Shown: in pieces, positions 24,584 through 33,442 of the stretch
How positions within the stretch are numbered: the first letter of the stretch is position 1
How the letters are laid out: each line of letters starts with the position of its first letter
NCBI RefSeq assembly: GCF_902809865.1
Contig: NZ_CADDWH010000001.1
Span: 1,798,001 to 1,862,000 of the forward strand
Direction: 5' to 3'
Origin: Halobacillus sp. Marseille-Q1614
Lineage (GTDB): Bacteria; Bacillota; Bacilli; Bacillales; Halobacillaceae
DNA: 64,000 nt
Program-made: the position numbers and the translations under genes
Notes under the pieces: model-generated
The model's input: the letters and a program-made list of their open reading frames with translations, nothing else
Told to the model about the DNA's origin: nothing
Databases searched by the model: none

Positions 24584-24946
24584 TTACTCTTTAGCATGGA
24601 TCATGGCAATGGATACAAGCTGACGGACATGATCGTCAGCGAGTGAATAGAAAACGAGCTTCCCTTTTTTGCGATATTTAGCTAACTTCATATTACGTAA
24701 AAGCCTTAAATGGTGAGACGCTGTAGCGGTTGTTGAACCGATAATATTTGCTACATCGCAGACACACAATTCTGATTCCAGAGTTAAGGCGTAGGCAATT
24801 TTCAGCCTTGTGGCATCGGATAAAGCTTTAAAAATTAATTCAACTCCGCTTACTTCCTCGATTTGCGGCTGGATGCGATTGACCAGCTGTTCGTCATAAC
24901 AAAACGTTTCACACTTCGGCGCTTCTTTTGCAGGATTTTTGCTCAA
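24584..24946 (-). CDS. cadC: ArsR-family metal-responsive repressor CadC
   Basis: Winged-helix repressor of 120 aa in the ArsR/SmtB family. The N-terminal KCETFC and the helix segment ELCVCD provide the four Cys ligands typical for the Cd/Pb/Zn site of CadC. The recognition helix is TTATASHHLRLLRNM. Metal binding releases the repressor from the cad promoter. The start is TTG behind GAAGGTG. It precedes cadA by 18 bp. A promoter with flanking inverted arms lies directly upstream (24961-25047). Confidence 0.93.
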   Translation of the reverse strand: MSKNPAKEAPKCETFCYDEQLVNRIQPQIEEVSGVELIFKALSDATRLKIAYALTLESELCVCDVANIIGSTTATASHHLRLLRNMKLAKYRKKGKLVFYSLADDHVRQLVSIAMIHAKE

Positions 24947-24960
24947 ATGTATTCACCTTC

Positions 24961-25047
24961 ATTCTAATATTCGTTTGATTGTTTGTTTATAGTGTATGCC
25001 ACTGATCATGTTATGTCAAAGTATTATATTCAAATGGGTATTAGAAT
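24961..25047 (-). promoter_or_regulatory. cad promoter with flanking inverted repeat (candidate CadC operator)
   Basis: Minus strand: TTGACA (25014-25019), 17-nt spacer, TACACT (24991-24996). Arms ATTCTAATATTCGTTTGA (24961-24978) and TCAAATGGGTATTAGAAT (25030-25047) are inverted copies lying on either side of the promoter, as expected for a repressor that loops or occupies both flanks. CadC binding is inferred. Confidence 0.6.
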
Positions 25048-25060
25048 GTTATGGAAAAAT

Positions 25061-25107
25061 AAAAAGGCTGCCCAGTCAATCAGCTTTCACTGACTTTTGG
25101 ACAGACT
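25061..25107 (-). terminator. Probable terminator of the GrpB-family gene
   Basis: Interrupted stem (GTCTGTCC..GTCA / TGAC.GGGCAGCC) followed by TTTTTATTTT on the minus strand, about 110 bp after the gene. Confidence 0.5.
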
Positions 25108-25219
25108 TCTTAATTTCTTACTATATGTTTTATAGATAAATTAATAAGGATTGGATTCGCGGCTCTTCTTCACGACCAGGATCGTTGTTACCTTCTGTCG
25201 GGCATAAGAAGCTTTAAGA

Positions 25220-25747
25220 CTAACCTCCTATCCCCTTAGATTTCTTCCACTCCAGTGCTTTTTGCTCGGTTTCTATTATGTAGTCATCTTTTCCATTTAT
25301 ATAGCTGTCCATATCCCAAGGGTGCTTCTCTGCAAGTGACCGTTTCAGCCGGCTGTAGGCAGACGCTTCTTCCGGATAGGCAATCATGTAATCTCTAAAA
25401 GCCAAATGTCGATCCACGTTGGGGCTCCCCTTTTCAAAGATGTGAATATGATGCGTGCGTTCGTCGCCGCCTTTCATAAAAAACCTTCTCCCAGAGATGC
25501 CGTGCTCGCCTTTTACTTCATAACCTATTTGTTCCATGCCTTCGTTGTAACGATCCACTTTATTTATCTCATAAACTTCAACCATGATATCTATGACCGG
25601 CTTTGCGTAAATGGAAGGAATCGACGTACTTCCAATATGATGGATGTCAGCGATTTCTTTTCCCAAAATCTTCTCGATCTTTGCCGCTTCTTCCTTAAAC
25701 AAGATGGGCCAGTCCATAGAATATGGCACGACTTCTACTTTTCTCAT
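25220..25747 (-). CDS. GrpB family protein (UPF0157)
   Basis: 175-aa protein of the GrpB family, related to nucleotidyltransferases. The hallmark is IHHIGSTSIPSIYAKPVIDI with the GS and D-x-D-like residues, then RRFFMKGG, THHIHIF and HLAFRDYM. ATG follows AAGGAGG at 9 nt. Biological role in bacteria is not known. It is transcribed alone, divergent from an MFS transporter gene. Confidence 0.9.
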   Translation of the reverse strand: MRKVEVVPYSMDWPILFKEEAAKIEKILGKEIADIHHIGSTSIPSIYAKPVIDIMVEVYEINKVDRYNEGMEQIGYEVKGEHGISGRRFFMKGGDERTHHIHIFEKGSPNVDRHLAFRDYMIAYPEEASAYSRLKRSLAEKHPWDMDSYINGKDDYIIETEQKALEWKKSKGIGG

Positions 25748-25843
25748 TCATTTTTCCTCCTTAAAAATTGACGCTTTTTACAGCAATAAACCGACAGACA
25801 TTATCTGCGACCCCCTCTTATGATAGAAAAAGAGGTGATAAAA

Positions 25844-27073
25844 GTGAGCAGGAAGAATGTAAATATACGATATTACCTGATGGCTGGCAGTGTTTCCAGG
25901 CTGGGTGATGTTTTATCAGGGATGGCGTTTCTCTTTCTGGCGTATGACTTAACACAGTCTGCCCTTCATACGACAGCTATGGCTATGGCAGAAGCCCTGC
26001 CTTATCTCTTCTTTGGACTCATAGGCGGAGTGATTGCCGATTGGCTGCCTAAAAAGAAATTGCTCCTCTTCTTAGATATTATTAGAATTCCGTTAATTTC
26101 TTCAGTGGTTGTTTTTCACTATTTGGATATCCTCACATTTGTCTATTTAATTATCGTAAGCTTCCTCATTCAAAGCATTGGCTGTTTTTTCAACCCTGCT
26201 CACCGCTCTGTCCTTCCCCTTATTACGAATGAGGATGAGCGGACAAAAATAAACAGCTTATATGATAGTTTAACTAGAGGGGTAACTGTGATAAGTCCCT
26301 TCTTAACCGTCTGGCTGTTAAACTCACACGGTGCTATTCACTTTTTTACAGTGGACGCTTTAACTTATGGCATCAGCGCCTTATGCATCTGGTGGATGAA
26401 TATTAATGAATCGCGTACCGCAGCGAGCAGGTCCATTAAGGCCGTATTTGGAGCGGTTGCTGAATTCTTAAGGTGGCTAAAAGGGGAGTCAGTCATTCGA
26501 AAATTGTTCCTTTTTACTTTTCTCACGGTCTTCTTTAATACGTGGGTATGGGAGGTAGGGCTTCTGCTTGCTCTTACAGAGATGAGCTCGAATAGCGAAG
26601 AAATCTACAGTATTTTACAAAGTGTGTTTGGAGGCGTCGTCATTCTTACCAACCTCATTCTCCCCTATTTCATTAAAAAAATGACACTGAAAATGTATGT
26701 AACGGGGACAATCATTTGGGGTGTAGGGATTACCTATTATGGGCTGCTTTATAACCTGCCCCACTTTTTTATCGGCTGTTCAATTGTGGGGGTCGGGCTT
26801 CCGATTGCAGGGCTGTCCCGTGTTTACCTTCTTCAAACCCTTGTTCCGGAAGCTAAAATGGGAAGAGCATTTAGTACAAATGCGTTGCTTTTATATTTCT
26901 CAAATACAATATCACTCGCTTTTTACGGCACTTTGGCTGTTTTCATTCCTATTCAATATTTAATGATCGGGAGCGGGCTGGTGATTGTAATAATAAGTGT
27001 GACAGGGATGGTGATTCTATCGGTAACTGCTGCGAAACTCGGTCGGCGTTCTCCGGTAAACCTTTTTAAATAA
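25844..27073 (+). CDS. MFS transporter
   Basis: Major facilitator protein of 409 aa with about 12 membrane helices. The cytoplasmic loop 2-3 motif is seen as GGVIADWLPKKKLL and helix 1 begins NIRYYLMAGSVSRLGDVLSGMAF, similar to macrolide-type MFS exporters of Gram-positives. The GTG at 25844 is preferred to the ATG 24 nt upstream because AGAGGTGAT lies right before it. Its last 57 bp overlap, on the opposite strand, the end of the AraC regulator gene. Substrate unknown; drug export is the usual guess for this group. Confidence 0.85.
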   Translation: MSRKNVNIRYYLMAGSVSRLGDVLSGMAFLFLAYDLTQSALHTTAMAMAEALPYLFFGLIGGVIADWLPKKKLLLFLDIIRIPLISSVVVFHYLDILTFVYLIIVSFLIQSIGCFFNPAHRSVLPLITNEDERTKINSLYDSLTRGVTVISPFLTVWLLNSHGAIHFFTVDALTYGISALCIWWMNINESRTAASRSIKAVFGAVAEFLRWLKGESVIRKLFLFTFLTVFFNTWVWEVGLLLALTEMSSNSEEIYSILQSVFGGVVILTNLILPYFIKKMTLKMYVTGTIIWGVGITYYGLLYNLPHFFIGCSIVGVGLPIAGLSRVYLLQTLVPEAKMGRAFSTNALLLYFSNTISLAFYGTLAVFIPIQYLMIGSGLVIVIISVTGMVILSVTAAKLGRRSPVNLFK

Positions 27074-27820
27074 ATAATTATAGGAACTGACGCTTTTAAA
27101 CCCGTGAAATAGAGCTATAGTTAATACCGAATCTTTGGAGTGAATAAGAGATTCATGGCTTCGGAACAACCGGTACAGCTGGAGCCAGGAATAAGGAGAA
27201 AGCCCAAGCTCTTCTTTAAATTGGCGGGCAAACTGAAACTTAGTAAGCCGGGCAGCCTTTGCCATTTCATCCAATGTCCAGTCTTCCTTATAGCTTTCTT
27301 TAAGTGCGTTCAAAGCCATGGATATATTACCTTTATAGCTCTGGCCTGGGAAATCGTTAAGGTGGGTACCTGCGCCATATTGCAAAAGCAGGATAGAAAG
27401 CTGGGTCAGACTGTTTTCTAAAAAGAAGGAGTTCATGTTAATTTCCTTGTCTTTATGATTCAGGAGAAATTCCCGCACAAAACCTATCCACTGCTGGATT
27501 TGTGGATGTTTATAAGCAATCATGGAAAACTCGGGCTCACGCTGTGAGATTTCAAGCTGCTCAGCCGCCTGCCGTATTATCGAAGGCTGGAGTTCAACAA
27601 GGAGCTTTTCCTGAACAGCTTTAAGCTGCTTATGATCTTCGTTCGGGTTCATAACTAAAAACGAACCCCTTTCAATAGAGAGATCTCCCTGCCTTATCTG
27701 GTATTCTCCCCTGCCGATCGGAGAGAATATAATTTTGTAGCAGTTATCCCTTCTCCAGTCTCGTTCGCCTAAGTAGTCATTTCGCAAAAGGAGCAGGCCA
27801 TTTTCATTGGTTACTATCAT
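27017..27820 (-). CDS. AraC-family transcriptional regulator
   Basis: 267-aa regulator with an N-terminal cupin-like ligand domain (residues about 10-140, with FLVMNPNEDHKQL) and a C-terminal double helix-turn-helix (WTLDEMAKAARLTKFQFARQF, then GFKSVSSYNYLFKKVYRRTPTEFR). The final codons RRTPTEFRSSYR are encoded across the 3' end of the convergent MFS gene, giving a 57-bp antisense overlap. The downstream target is not evident; the genes could regulate each other by transcriptional collision. Start ATG has AGAGGAG 11 nt upstream. Confidence 0.87.
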   Translation of the reverse strand: MIVTNENGLLLLRNDYLGERDWRRDNCYKIIFSPIGRGEYQIRQGDLSIERGSFLVMNPNEDHKQLKAVQEKLLVELQPSIIRQAAEQLEISQREPEFSMIAYKHPQIQQWIGFVREFLLNHKDKEINMNSFFLENSLTQLSILLLQYGAGTHLNDFPGQSYKGNISMALNALKESYKEDWTLDEMAKAARLTKFQFARQFKEELGLSPYSWLQLYRLFRSHESLIHSKDSVLTIALFHGFKSVSSYNYLFKKVYRRTPTEFRSSYR

Positions 27821-27850
27821 AAACAGCTGACTCCTCTCTTTTCATTCAAA

Positions 27851-28249
27851 TTACTTTCGTTTATTTTCCGGCTGTTTCAGCCAGTGGCGTAAGCCTTTCC
27901 CTGCCAGAGGCTCATCATTATACCTCGGAATGACGTGAAAGTGGCTGTGCGGTATGGTTTGATTGGAAGGTTCTCCTACATTCCATCCCAGTGTGTAACC
28001 GTCGGGTGACTGTTTATCATTAATATACTCTTTTGCTTTATGTAACAGATCATAAGTTTCGGCCCACTCTTCTTTTGTCAGCTCAAATGTATTCATGCGA
28101 TGTTTTTTTGGAACAATGACACCAGCGCCTACTAACACATCTTGTTCGTTATTGTGCTGGAGAAAATAACAGGTTTCACTTTCAAAAACAATCTGCTGTT
28201 CGGGGTCTTTCTTAGGATAACAAAATGGACATGTTTCTTTGTTGGACAT
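27851..28249 (-). CDS. HIT family protein
   Basis: Histidine-triad nucleotide hydrolase-like protein, 132 aa. The triad is HSHFHVIPRY near the C-terminus, and an N-terminal CPFC pair may bind zinc. MSNKETCPFC at 28249 is used as start since GGGGGAGA lies 3-9 nt upstream; the frame remains open for 34 further codons but without a ribosome site. The family hydrolyses nucleoside phosphoramidates or dinucleoside polyphosphates; the specific substrate here is unknown. Confidence 0.9.
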   Translation of the reverse strand: MSNKETCPFCYPKKDPEQQIVFESETCYFLQHNNEQDVLVGAGVIVPKKHRMNTFELTKEEWAETYDLLHKAKEYINDKQSPDGYTLGWNVGEPSNQTIPHSHFHVIPRYNDEPLAGKGLRHWLKQPENKRK

Positions 28250-28344
28250 TTCTCTCCCCCTCTTTAATTGTTTTCTATCATTTTTTCTAAAGCTATGAAA
28301 AACGTGTCTGTTTGTTAATCGAAAACTTTTTATCGAGGGCAAGG

Positions 28345-28405
28345 AAATCACTCGCTTTGCTGCGGGATCTCGCCCTGCCTCTTCTTCCCGCAGGAGTCTC
28401 GCAAT
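28345..28405. repeat. Dispersed GC-rich repeat copy B
   Basis: Contains CTGCGGGATCTCGCCCTGCC and CCCGCAGGAGTCTCGC. The arms GCGGGA / TCCCGC form a hairpin. It is of the Bacillaceae type of interspersed inverted repeat and lies upstream of the HIT gene in a gene-free region (28250-28535). Confidence 0.55.
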
Positions 28406-28535
28406 TTTACTGCCCTCTTTACGATAATTAGGAGTCGTTCCCCCGTCCTTTTTTTGCTAGCAATTCTTCAATAAACCACCGACTTACTCAAATTCATCTT
28501 CCCCAGAATAGGAAACATTTACAGTTACTGTTTTT

Positions 28536-28766
28536 TTAAAAAGAATAAATAAAAGCTGTAAATACAATAATAGAAGCAGCCATATAGAAGTAACCATAGA
28601 ACTTTCTATTATTATTTTTAATTTCGTTGATACCTGAAACAACCATAAGTATACCTAAAGACAGCATCAAATATGGCATTAAAGCTGCTGTATCAGTAAA
28701 TAAACCTATAAACGACAATAAAACCACAATAACAGCCGAAAAAACGATCAATCCTTTTAACAGCAT
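28536..28766 (-). CDS. DUF3953-like small membrane protein
   Basis: 76-aa protein with two or three hydrophobic helices (residues 5-24, 29-46, 55-74) separated by the polar loop EIKNNNRKFYG. This pattern fits the small DUF3953 membrane proteins of Bacillaceae; function unknown. GGTGAGG is 5 nt before the ATG. It is transcribed alone. Confidence 0.65.
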   Translation of the reverse strand: MLLKGLIVFSAVIVVLLSFIGLFTDTAALMPYLMLSLGILMVVSGINEIKNNNRKFYGYFYMAASIIVFTAFIYSF

Positions 28767-28819
28767 GTTTGCCTCACCTCTACAGATACCGTATCAAAAG
28801 TCCTACTCTCCTTCCACTT

Positions 28820-29368
28820 CTAAAACTGTTCCTCCTGCTCACTTTTTAAATGACGGCGGATGAGACGGATTTGACCGCGGTGATTGAGCTCATCTTCAAA
28901 TACGTGAAACCAGCGAAAATAATGATTGGCCTTATAATCCGGTCCAAAAGGAGAAACTTCATCCAGCCACCTATCGTCTTTTTGTTTAAACAGCTCGAGT
29001 GTTTTCTTTCTAGCCCGCTTCAGTTTATCTATGTAAAAAGGTGGCTCATTTCCATGGATCTCCTGATGGGTCTTTTCTCCAAGAGCTAGTCCCGTTTCCA
29101 GCCGTGCTAGATCTGTTTCATTTGGATCCCTGTCTTCGAAAGTAATAATTTGATAGACGTCTTCCACACACGCAATATGATACAGCAGACAGCCGATGGA
29201 ATTTCCTTTGCCGTCGATCCGATAGTCGAGTTCCTCTGCAGTAAAGTCCTCTATTTCCTCTAGAGTCGTCCTTCTTGCATACTCCATCATGGACAGCAGC
29301 CTTCCGACAACTGGGGTATAGCCTTCTTTTTCCTCAACGATAAATCTTTTTTCATCTAAAGACTGCAT
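28820..29368 (-). CDS. DinB/DUF664-family protein
   Basis: 182-aa four-helix-bundle protein of the DinB-like superfamily, typically binding a metal with three His. Candidate ligands are His in LYHIACVED and in WFHVFEDELNHRGQIRLIRRH. Members with known activity are thiol-dependent transferases or hydrolases; the role here cannot be specified. A strong AAAGGGGAG site precedes the ATG. Confidence 0.85.
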   Translation of the reverse strand: MQSLDEKRFIVEEKEGYTPVVGRLLSMMEYARRTTLEEIEDFTAEELDYRIDGKGNSIGCLLYHIACVEDVYQIITFEDRDPNETDLARLETGLALGEKTHQEIHGNEPPFYIDKLKRARKKTLELFKQKDDRWLDEVSPFGPDYKANHYFRWFHVFEDELNHRGQIRLIRRHLKSEQEEQF

Positions 29369-29511
29369 AAAATCTCCCCTTTCTCTACTGATAGTATACC
29401 AATTTTTTCTAATGATGGGGTGATTTTTACGGCTTGCGGCTATGGAGTTCTTCTATAAAGGCTGTTGAGGCTGCCATTTATTTTTGTGCTGAGCGGTTTA
29501 AATACCTGCTG

Positions 29512-29546
29512 ATAAAGCCATCGAGCTGGTACCTCGATGGCTTTAT
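29512..29546. terminator. Hairpin at the end of the deacetylase gene
   Basis: Perfect 14-bp stem ATAAAGCCATCGAG / CTCGATGGCTTTAT, 3 bp beyond the stop of the minus-strand gene; T-run weak. Confidence 0.65.
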
Positions 29547-29548
29547 AG

Positions 29549-30706
29549 TTACTTTGGTATCTTCAATACCATACCCGGATGAATTAAACTTGGGTTTGAA
29601 ATGTTATTGTTTGCAGCGATCATCAAAACAGTCGTCCCGTGTCTTACGGCAATGCTGTACAATGTGTCACCAGGTTTTACCGTGTAGTAGATTTCGTTCA
29701 CTGGTATATTGAGCTGCTGCCCGACTCGAATATAAGATGGATTTGTAATGTTATTCACTTTGGCAATATCATTAACGGTTACGTTAAAATTTCTGGAGAT
29801 ACTGTACAGCGTATCACCAGATTTAACCGTATAGAGGGCCCCGGTAGATGGAGGCTGGTTCTCTATAGGAATCTTTAAAACCTGGCCGATTGTAATTAAA
29901 TTCGGGTTGGTGATGTTGTTTGCTGCTGTGAGTTCCTGGACGGTCACCCCGAGGCTTCTGGCAATGCTATAAAGCGTATCGCCTGCTTTCACGGTATAGG
30001 TTGTCCCACTGATTGAACCTCTGAGATTAAGAAGCTCAGACACAGTCACAAAATGATAGCCTCTGGATTTAAGCTCTCTAATTATTTCAGGTAAAGCTCC
30101 AGGAGTGCCAGAAGCCCCGGCGCCTGTGTGCATCAAAACAATTGAACCAGGAGCGATGTTATTTACGACACGATTATAGACCTCCGTTTTCGAAAGTCCC
30201 TTCCAGTCCAGTGTGTCAATATTCCAGTGAATCGTATGGCTATAGCCGGCATTGCCGACATCTGCCAGCACTTGCGAATTCACCGATCCAAAAGGCGCTC
30301 GAAACAAAGGCTTAGTGGAGAGGCCTGTCGTGCTTTTTACAATCGCTTCGGTCCGATCTAGTTCACTTTTTATTTTAGCAGTGGATAATGTAGTAAAATC
30401 AGGGTGGGAATAGGAGTGGTTGGCTAATTCGTGGCCTTTGGCTGCAATGTTTTTAATAGACTGAGGGTGATTGCTCGTACCCGATCCAGTCAGGAAGAAG
30501 GTCGATGTGACTCGTTCATCTGAAAGCGTTTTTAAGATTTTAGCGATATTGGTACCATCTGATCCATCATCAAATGTCAGAGCAACGAGTTTGCTTGAGG
30601 TATTTCCTTTGGTCACAAATTGGGAAGAAGCCGCTTCGACAGGAGGAGTGAAAGAAAGGAAAGTGGCGAGAAACAGGATGAGAGCAGTAGTCAGGAGCTT
30701 GTTCAT
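29549..30706 (-). CDS. Secreted polysaccharide deacetylase with three LysM domains
   Basis: Exported carbohydrate esterase family 4 enzyme, 385 aa. Signal peptide residues 1-25 (ending VEAAS). The NodB domain (about 40-225) shows the catalytic TFDDGSDG, metal-binding [26 protein letters not shown] and LMHTG. Three LysM repeats follow ([51 protein letters not shown]), each about 45 residues, separated by short linkers. It should deacetylate peptidoglycan or chitin-like chains while bound to the wall. It begins MNKLLTT behind AGGGGG. A second, differently arranged LysM deacetylase lies at 45282. Confidence 0.93.
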   Translation of the reverse strand: MNKLLTTALILFLATFLSFTPPVEAASSQFVTKGNTSSKLVALTFDDGSDGTNIAKILKTLSDERVTSTFFLTGSGTSNHPQSIKNIAAKGHELANHSYSHPDFTTLSTAKIKSELDRTEAIVKSTTGLSTKPLFRAPFGSVNSQVLADVGNAGYSHTIHWNIDTLDWKGLSKTEVYNRVVNNIAPGSIVLMHTGAGASGTPGALPEIIRELKSRGYHFVTVSELLNLRGSISGTTYTVKAGDTLYSIARSLGVTVQELTAANNITNPNLITIGQVLKIPIENQPPSTGALYTVKSGDTLYSISRNFNVTVNDIAKVNNITNPSYIRVGQQLNIPVNEIYYTVKPGDTLYSIAVRHGTTVLMIAANNNISNPSLIHPGMVLKIPK

Positions 30707-30838
30707 AACATTAACCCCCTATTCATTTTTTTAAAAAAGCTAAAAATACCCCTCCTTTAATACTGAAAATTCTGTCTTTTTATGTCTATTATACAATATT
30801 TATGTCGAATAATCTCCTCTATGAGCTTTTTAAGGCCA

Positions 30839-30871
30839 TAAAAAAAAGACTCCCCAGAGAGGGAGTCTTTA
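30839..30871 (-). terminator. Terminator of the ABC exporter operon
   Basis: Stem AAAGACTCCC / (A)GGGAGTCTTT and T8 on the minus strand, overlapping the permease stop. Confidence 0.88.
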
Positions 30872-31648
30872 ACCGCGAGATACAGCTTTTTTAGCGGAAA
30901 CAGCAGCAAACGTAATTGTGATCGTGCAGGCGATGGCAATAGCAATTACGCCCTGCATCAGCTCCCGCCAATGCCAGCCGTCGATAAGCACGGTCCGCAT
31001 ACTTTCAAAAATATAGGTAGTAGGATTGATCGTCGCTGCAATTTTTAACCACTGGGCTTCAATCAGTTCATAAGGCACAAACGTCGTACTAAGGAAAATC
31101 AACGGAAAAAAGATAAACGTTCCGGCTTGAGCGGCTTGAGCGTTCTTCGTGCGAAGTGCAACCCCGGCGGAATATCCCGCAAACGCGAGTCCCCATCCGA
31201 TCGTTATAAGAATGACGAATAAAATACCCCCAAACCCTGTCACGGATTCAAGCCCCAGCAAATAAGCAATCGCTAAAATAAACAGCGTCTGTACAAACAA
31301 CTGCAGCATGCCGGCGATAATCGGACCGAGTACGATTGCAAGCCGGGAAGCGGGCGTCAGCAGAAGTCTTGAGAAAAATCCATTCTCAATATCTTTAACG
31401 ATGGCCTGTCCGGCTCCCCCTGCTCCGCCAATAGCTGCAGATACAATCGACACAGGCAGGATAAACGCCAGGTAATTTGCGCCTTCAAAGTTCGGTAGCT
31501 GGGAAATCCCGCTAAGCCCGCCTTCATAAACAAGCAGGAAAAAGGCTGAAATCATTAAGTTAGGGATAAAAGAAAATGGGTTGCGCAATGTTGTTACGAT
31601 ATTTCTTTTTGTAATCAGCCACGTATCTTTTAGAAAACTATTGCCCAT
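30869..31648 (-). CDS. ABC-2 type exporter permease (DrrB-like)
   Basis: Membrane subunit of a two-gene ABC exporter, 259 aa with six hydrophobic helices. The ABC-2 signature region FIFFPLIFLSTTFVPYE and the following INPTTYIFESMR are typical of DrrB/NodJ-type permeases. Its start lies 11 bp inside the ATPase gene, indicating coupled translation. Daunorubicin-type exporters move drugs or lipids; the substrate is not known. A terminator overlaps the stop. Confidence 0.88.
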   Translation of the reverse strand: MGNSFLKDTWLITKRNIVTTLRNPFSFIPNLMISAFFLLVYEGGLSGISQLPNFEGANYLAFILPVSIVSAAIGGAGGAGQAIVKDIENGFFSRLLLTPASRLAIVLGPIIAGMLQLFVQTLFILAIAYLLGLESVTGFGGILFVILITIGWGLAFAGYSAGVALRTKNAQAAQAGTFIFFPLIFLSTTFVPYELIEAQWLKIAATINPTTYIFESMRTVLIDGWHWRELMQGVIAIAIACTITITFAAVSAKKAVSRG

Positions 31649-32603
31649 CTTCTTCCCCTCCTGCCGGCTCGTTCGTGATTTTAAGAAAAATATCGTCTAA
31701 AGTTGGTGATGACAGATTGGTAGTCTCTAACTCTAATTGGTGCTGATCGAGGGTCCTCACAATCTGCAGCAGCTGCTTATTCCCTTCATTTACATACACG
31801 TTCAGCTTGTCATTTCGCACGATCAGGTCAACCGTATCCAGTTCTTCTTCCAATACAGATTCTGACTTCTGTAAGTCCGCTTCATTTTTAAAGGTGAGCG
31901 TAATCAGATCACTCCCGATCTGCGCTTTTAGTTCTTTCGGTGTTCCGGAAGCAACGATCAGCCCGCGGTTGATGATGCTGATTCGATCAGCCAGCGAATC
32001 GGCCTCTTCTAAGTATTGAGTCGTTAAAAATATAGTTGTCCCCATTTCTTTATTGAGACGCTCTAATTCCTTCCAAATCGCAATCCTATTGGTAGGATCA
32101 AGACCGGTGGTCGGCTCATCTAGAAACAGGATTTTGGGTTCGTGCACGAGCGTTAAAGCGAGGTCGAGCCTGCGTCTCATCCCGCCGGAATAATTGCCGA
32201 TCCTTCTTGATGCATCCCCTTTAAGCTGAACAATTTCCAGCAGCTCATCCGCTCTCTGTTTGGCCGCTTGTTTCTGATAGCCAAAAATATGGGCCTGCAG
32301 CTCAAGCATTTCCCGGCCGGTTAAGTCAGGGTCCACCCCTGTTTCCTGAAGGGCTACTCCAATGTGACGCCTCACTTTTCCCGGGTCTTTGCTGACATTG
32401 TAACCTGCCACAAAAGCTTCCCCGCCAGTTGGGTTGATTAAAGTAGTCAGCATCTGTACAACGGTTGATTTCCCAGCACCATTAGGGCCTAAAAAAGCGA
32501 AGAATTCTCCCTCATTTACTGTGAAGCTGACATCTTTTACAGCCTTCACATTCCCTTTTTTAAAAGTTTTAGCTAAATGATTGACCTCTATCGTTCCATG
32601 CAT
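31638..32603 (-). CDS. ABC exporter ATPase (DrrA-like)
   Basis: Nucleotide-binding subunit, 321 aa. Walker A GPNGAGKST, signature NYSGGMRRRLDLAL, Walker B KILFLDEPTTGLDP, and switch His replaced by Gln in LTTQYLEEAD, as is usual for DrrA-type proteins. A C-terminal regulatory extension of about 90 residues follows. MHGTIEVNHL at 32603 is preferred over the longer frame because AAGGGG is 10 nt upstream. It overlaps the permease gene by 11 bp. Confidence 0.92.
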   Translation of the reverse strand: MHGTIEVNHLAKTFKKGNVKAVKDVSFTVNEGEFFAFLGPNGAGKSTVVQMLTTLINPTGGEAFVAGYNVSKDPGKVRRHIGVALQETGVDPDLTGREMLELQAHIFGYQKQAAKQRADELLEIVQLKGDASRRIGNYSGGMRRRLDLALTLVHEPKILFLDEPTTGLDPTNRIAIWKELERLNKEMGTTIFLTTQYLEEADSLADRISIINRGLIVASGTPKELKAQIGSDLITLTFKNEADLQKSESVLEEELDTVDLIVRNDKLNVYVNEGNKQLLQIVRTLDQHQLELETTNLSSPTLDDIFLKITNEPAGGEEDGQ

Positions 32604-32719
32604 GGCAAGCAGCCCCTTTCTTTTCGGCACTAGTGTCAGAAATTCCTTTTCTATAGAATACATGAAGTGATTGTAAGAAGCACTTCTTAGTCGGCGGATG
32701 ATGTTTCGCCCGTGTTTTT

Positions 32720-32806
32720 TAGATTTACCCGTGATATTGAGAATTTCGCCGCGGCTTTTTCATTTTAGCCGCGAAAATAAAGATTTAGCCGCGAACAGCG
32801 CTAAAT
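32720..32806. repeat. Degenerate TTTAGCCGCGAA repeat cluster
   Basis: Units TTTTAGCCGCGAAAAT and ATTTAGCCGCGAACAG are direct repeats about 20 bp apart, preceded by the inverted unit TTTCGCCGCGGCTTTTT and the diverged AGATTTACCCGTGAT. Too irregular and short for a CRISPR array. Confidence 0.55.
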
Positions 32807-32808
32807 CT

Positions 32809-33309
32809 TCAATCCTTAGCGTGATACTCCTTATATAACCGCTCATATTTTCTCTGGATAATTTTAAAAAACTCAAGCAGGAGCTTGTATTTTTCCACGT
32901 TCAGCGTCAACTCTTTTGTCCATTTCTCTTCAAGCTCCAACAATTCAAGCTGGTGCCACACTTCTAGATCGTCATGATCTAATAAGTGGAGCTTTTCATG
33001 AATTTTGCAGCGGATCTCATCAATCACACCGTCCCAGTACTCGGGATCGTTGACGACATGCACATCCCCGTCAGAAGTGAACTCTCCGTCTAAATAAAAT
33101 AAATTCTGAGGTACGGTGTAAAAGCTCTTATCCAGTCGATCTGTATATTTCAAGCTATAGCTAAAAAGCTGGTTATACAGCTCGACCAGCTTACTTTCTG
33201 TTATCGTCCTTTGGGTTTCTTTTTTATGCTGCAAAGCCTCTTTTAAATAAAGGGAAAAGTAGGTAAACAAGGTCGTGACAACAGGGATGACGATTAGGTA
33301 CCAGTCCAT
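32809..33309 (-). CDS. Hypothetical membrane-anchored protein, 166 aa
   Basis: One N-terminal transmembrane helix (MDWYLIVIPVVTTLFTYFSL) followed by a charged, helical cytosolic domain rich in Leu, Glu and Lys, with coiled-coil character (LELLELEEKWTKEL and YKLLLEFFKIIQRKYERLYKEY). AGGAGG lies 8 nt before the ATG. No family recognised. It is transcribed alone, with the repeat cluster directly behind its stop. Confidence 0.65.
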   Translation of the reverse strand: MDWYLIVIPVVTTLFTYFSLYLKEALQHKKETQRTITESKLVELYNQLFSYSLKYTDRLDKSFYTVPQNLFYLDGEFTSDGDVHVVNDPEYWDGVIDEIRCKIHEKLHLLDHDDLEVWHQLELLELEEKWTKELTLNVEKYKLLLEFFKIIQRKYERLYKEYHAKD

Positions 33310-33412
33310 AATAGGATCCTCCTGTTTAGTTGATTCACCTGGAGTTGATTCGTATGTTTATGCAAAATCACCTGTTCTCATGAATAAAGGTTTACCTCAC
33401 AAAAAACTGAGC

Positions 33413-33442
33413 CAATCGCCCAGGTTTCTTAAGCAGGAGATA
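33413..33442. repeat. Dispersed repeat copy overlapping the YitT-family gene end
   Basis: ATCGCCCAGGTTTCTTAAGC matches the block at 7721 (TCGCCCGTTTTTTAAGCAGG). It supplies the last codons (SPA) and stop of the membrane protein gene read on the minus strand. Confidence 0.5.

Noticed and set aside
29434-29712. 92-codon frame opposite the end of the LysM deacetylase gene
   Set aside because: Antisense shadow of the third LysM domain and the terminator hairpin.
32720-32806. Possible small CRISPR array
   Set aside because: Units only about 12 bp, spacing irregular, one unit inverted, no cas genes.
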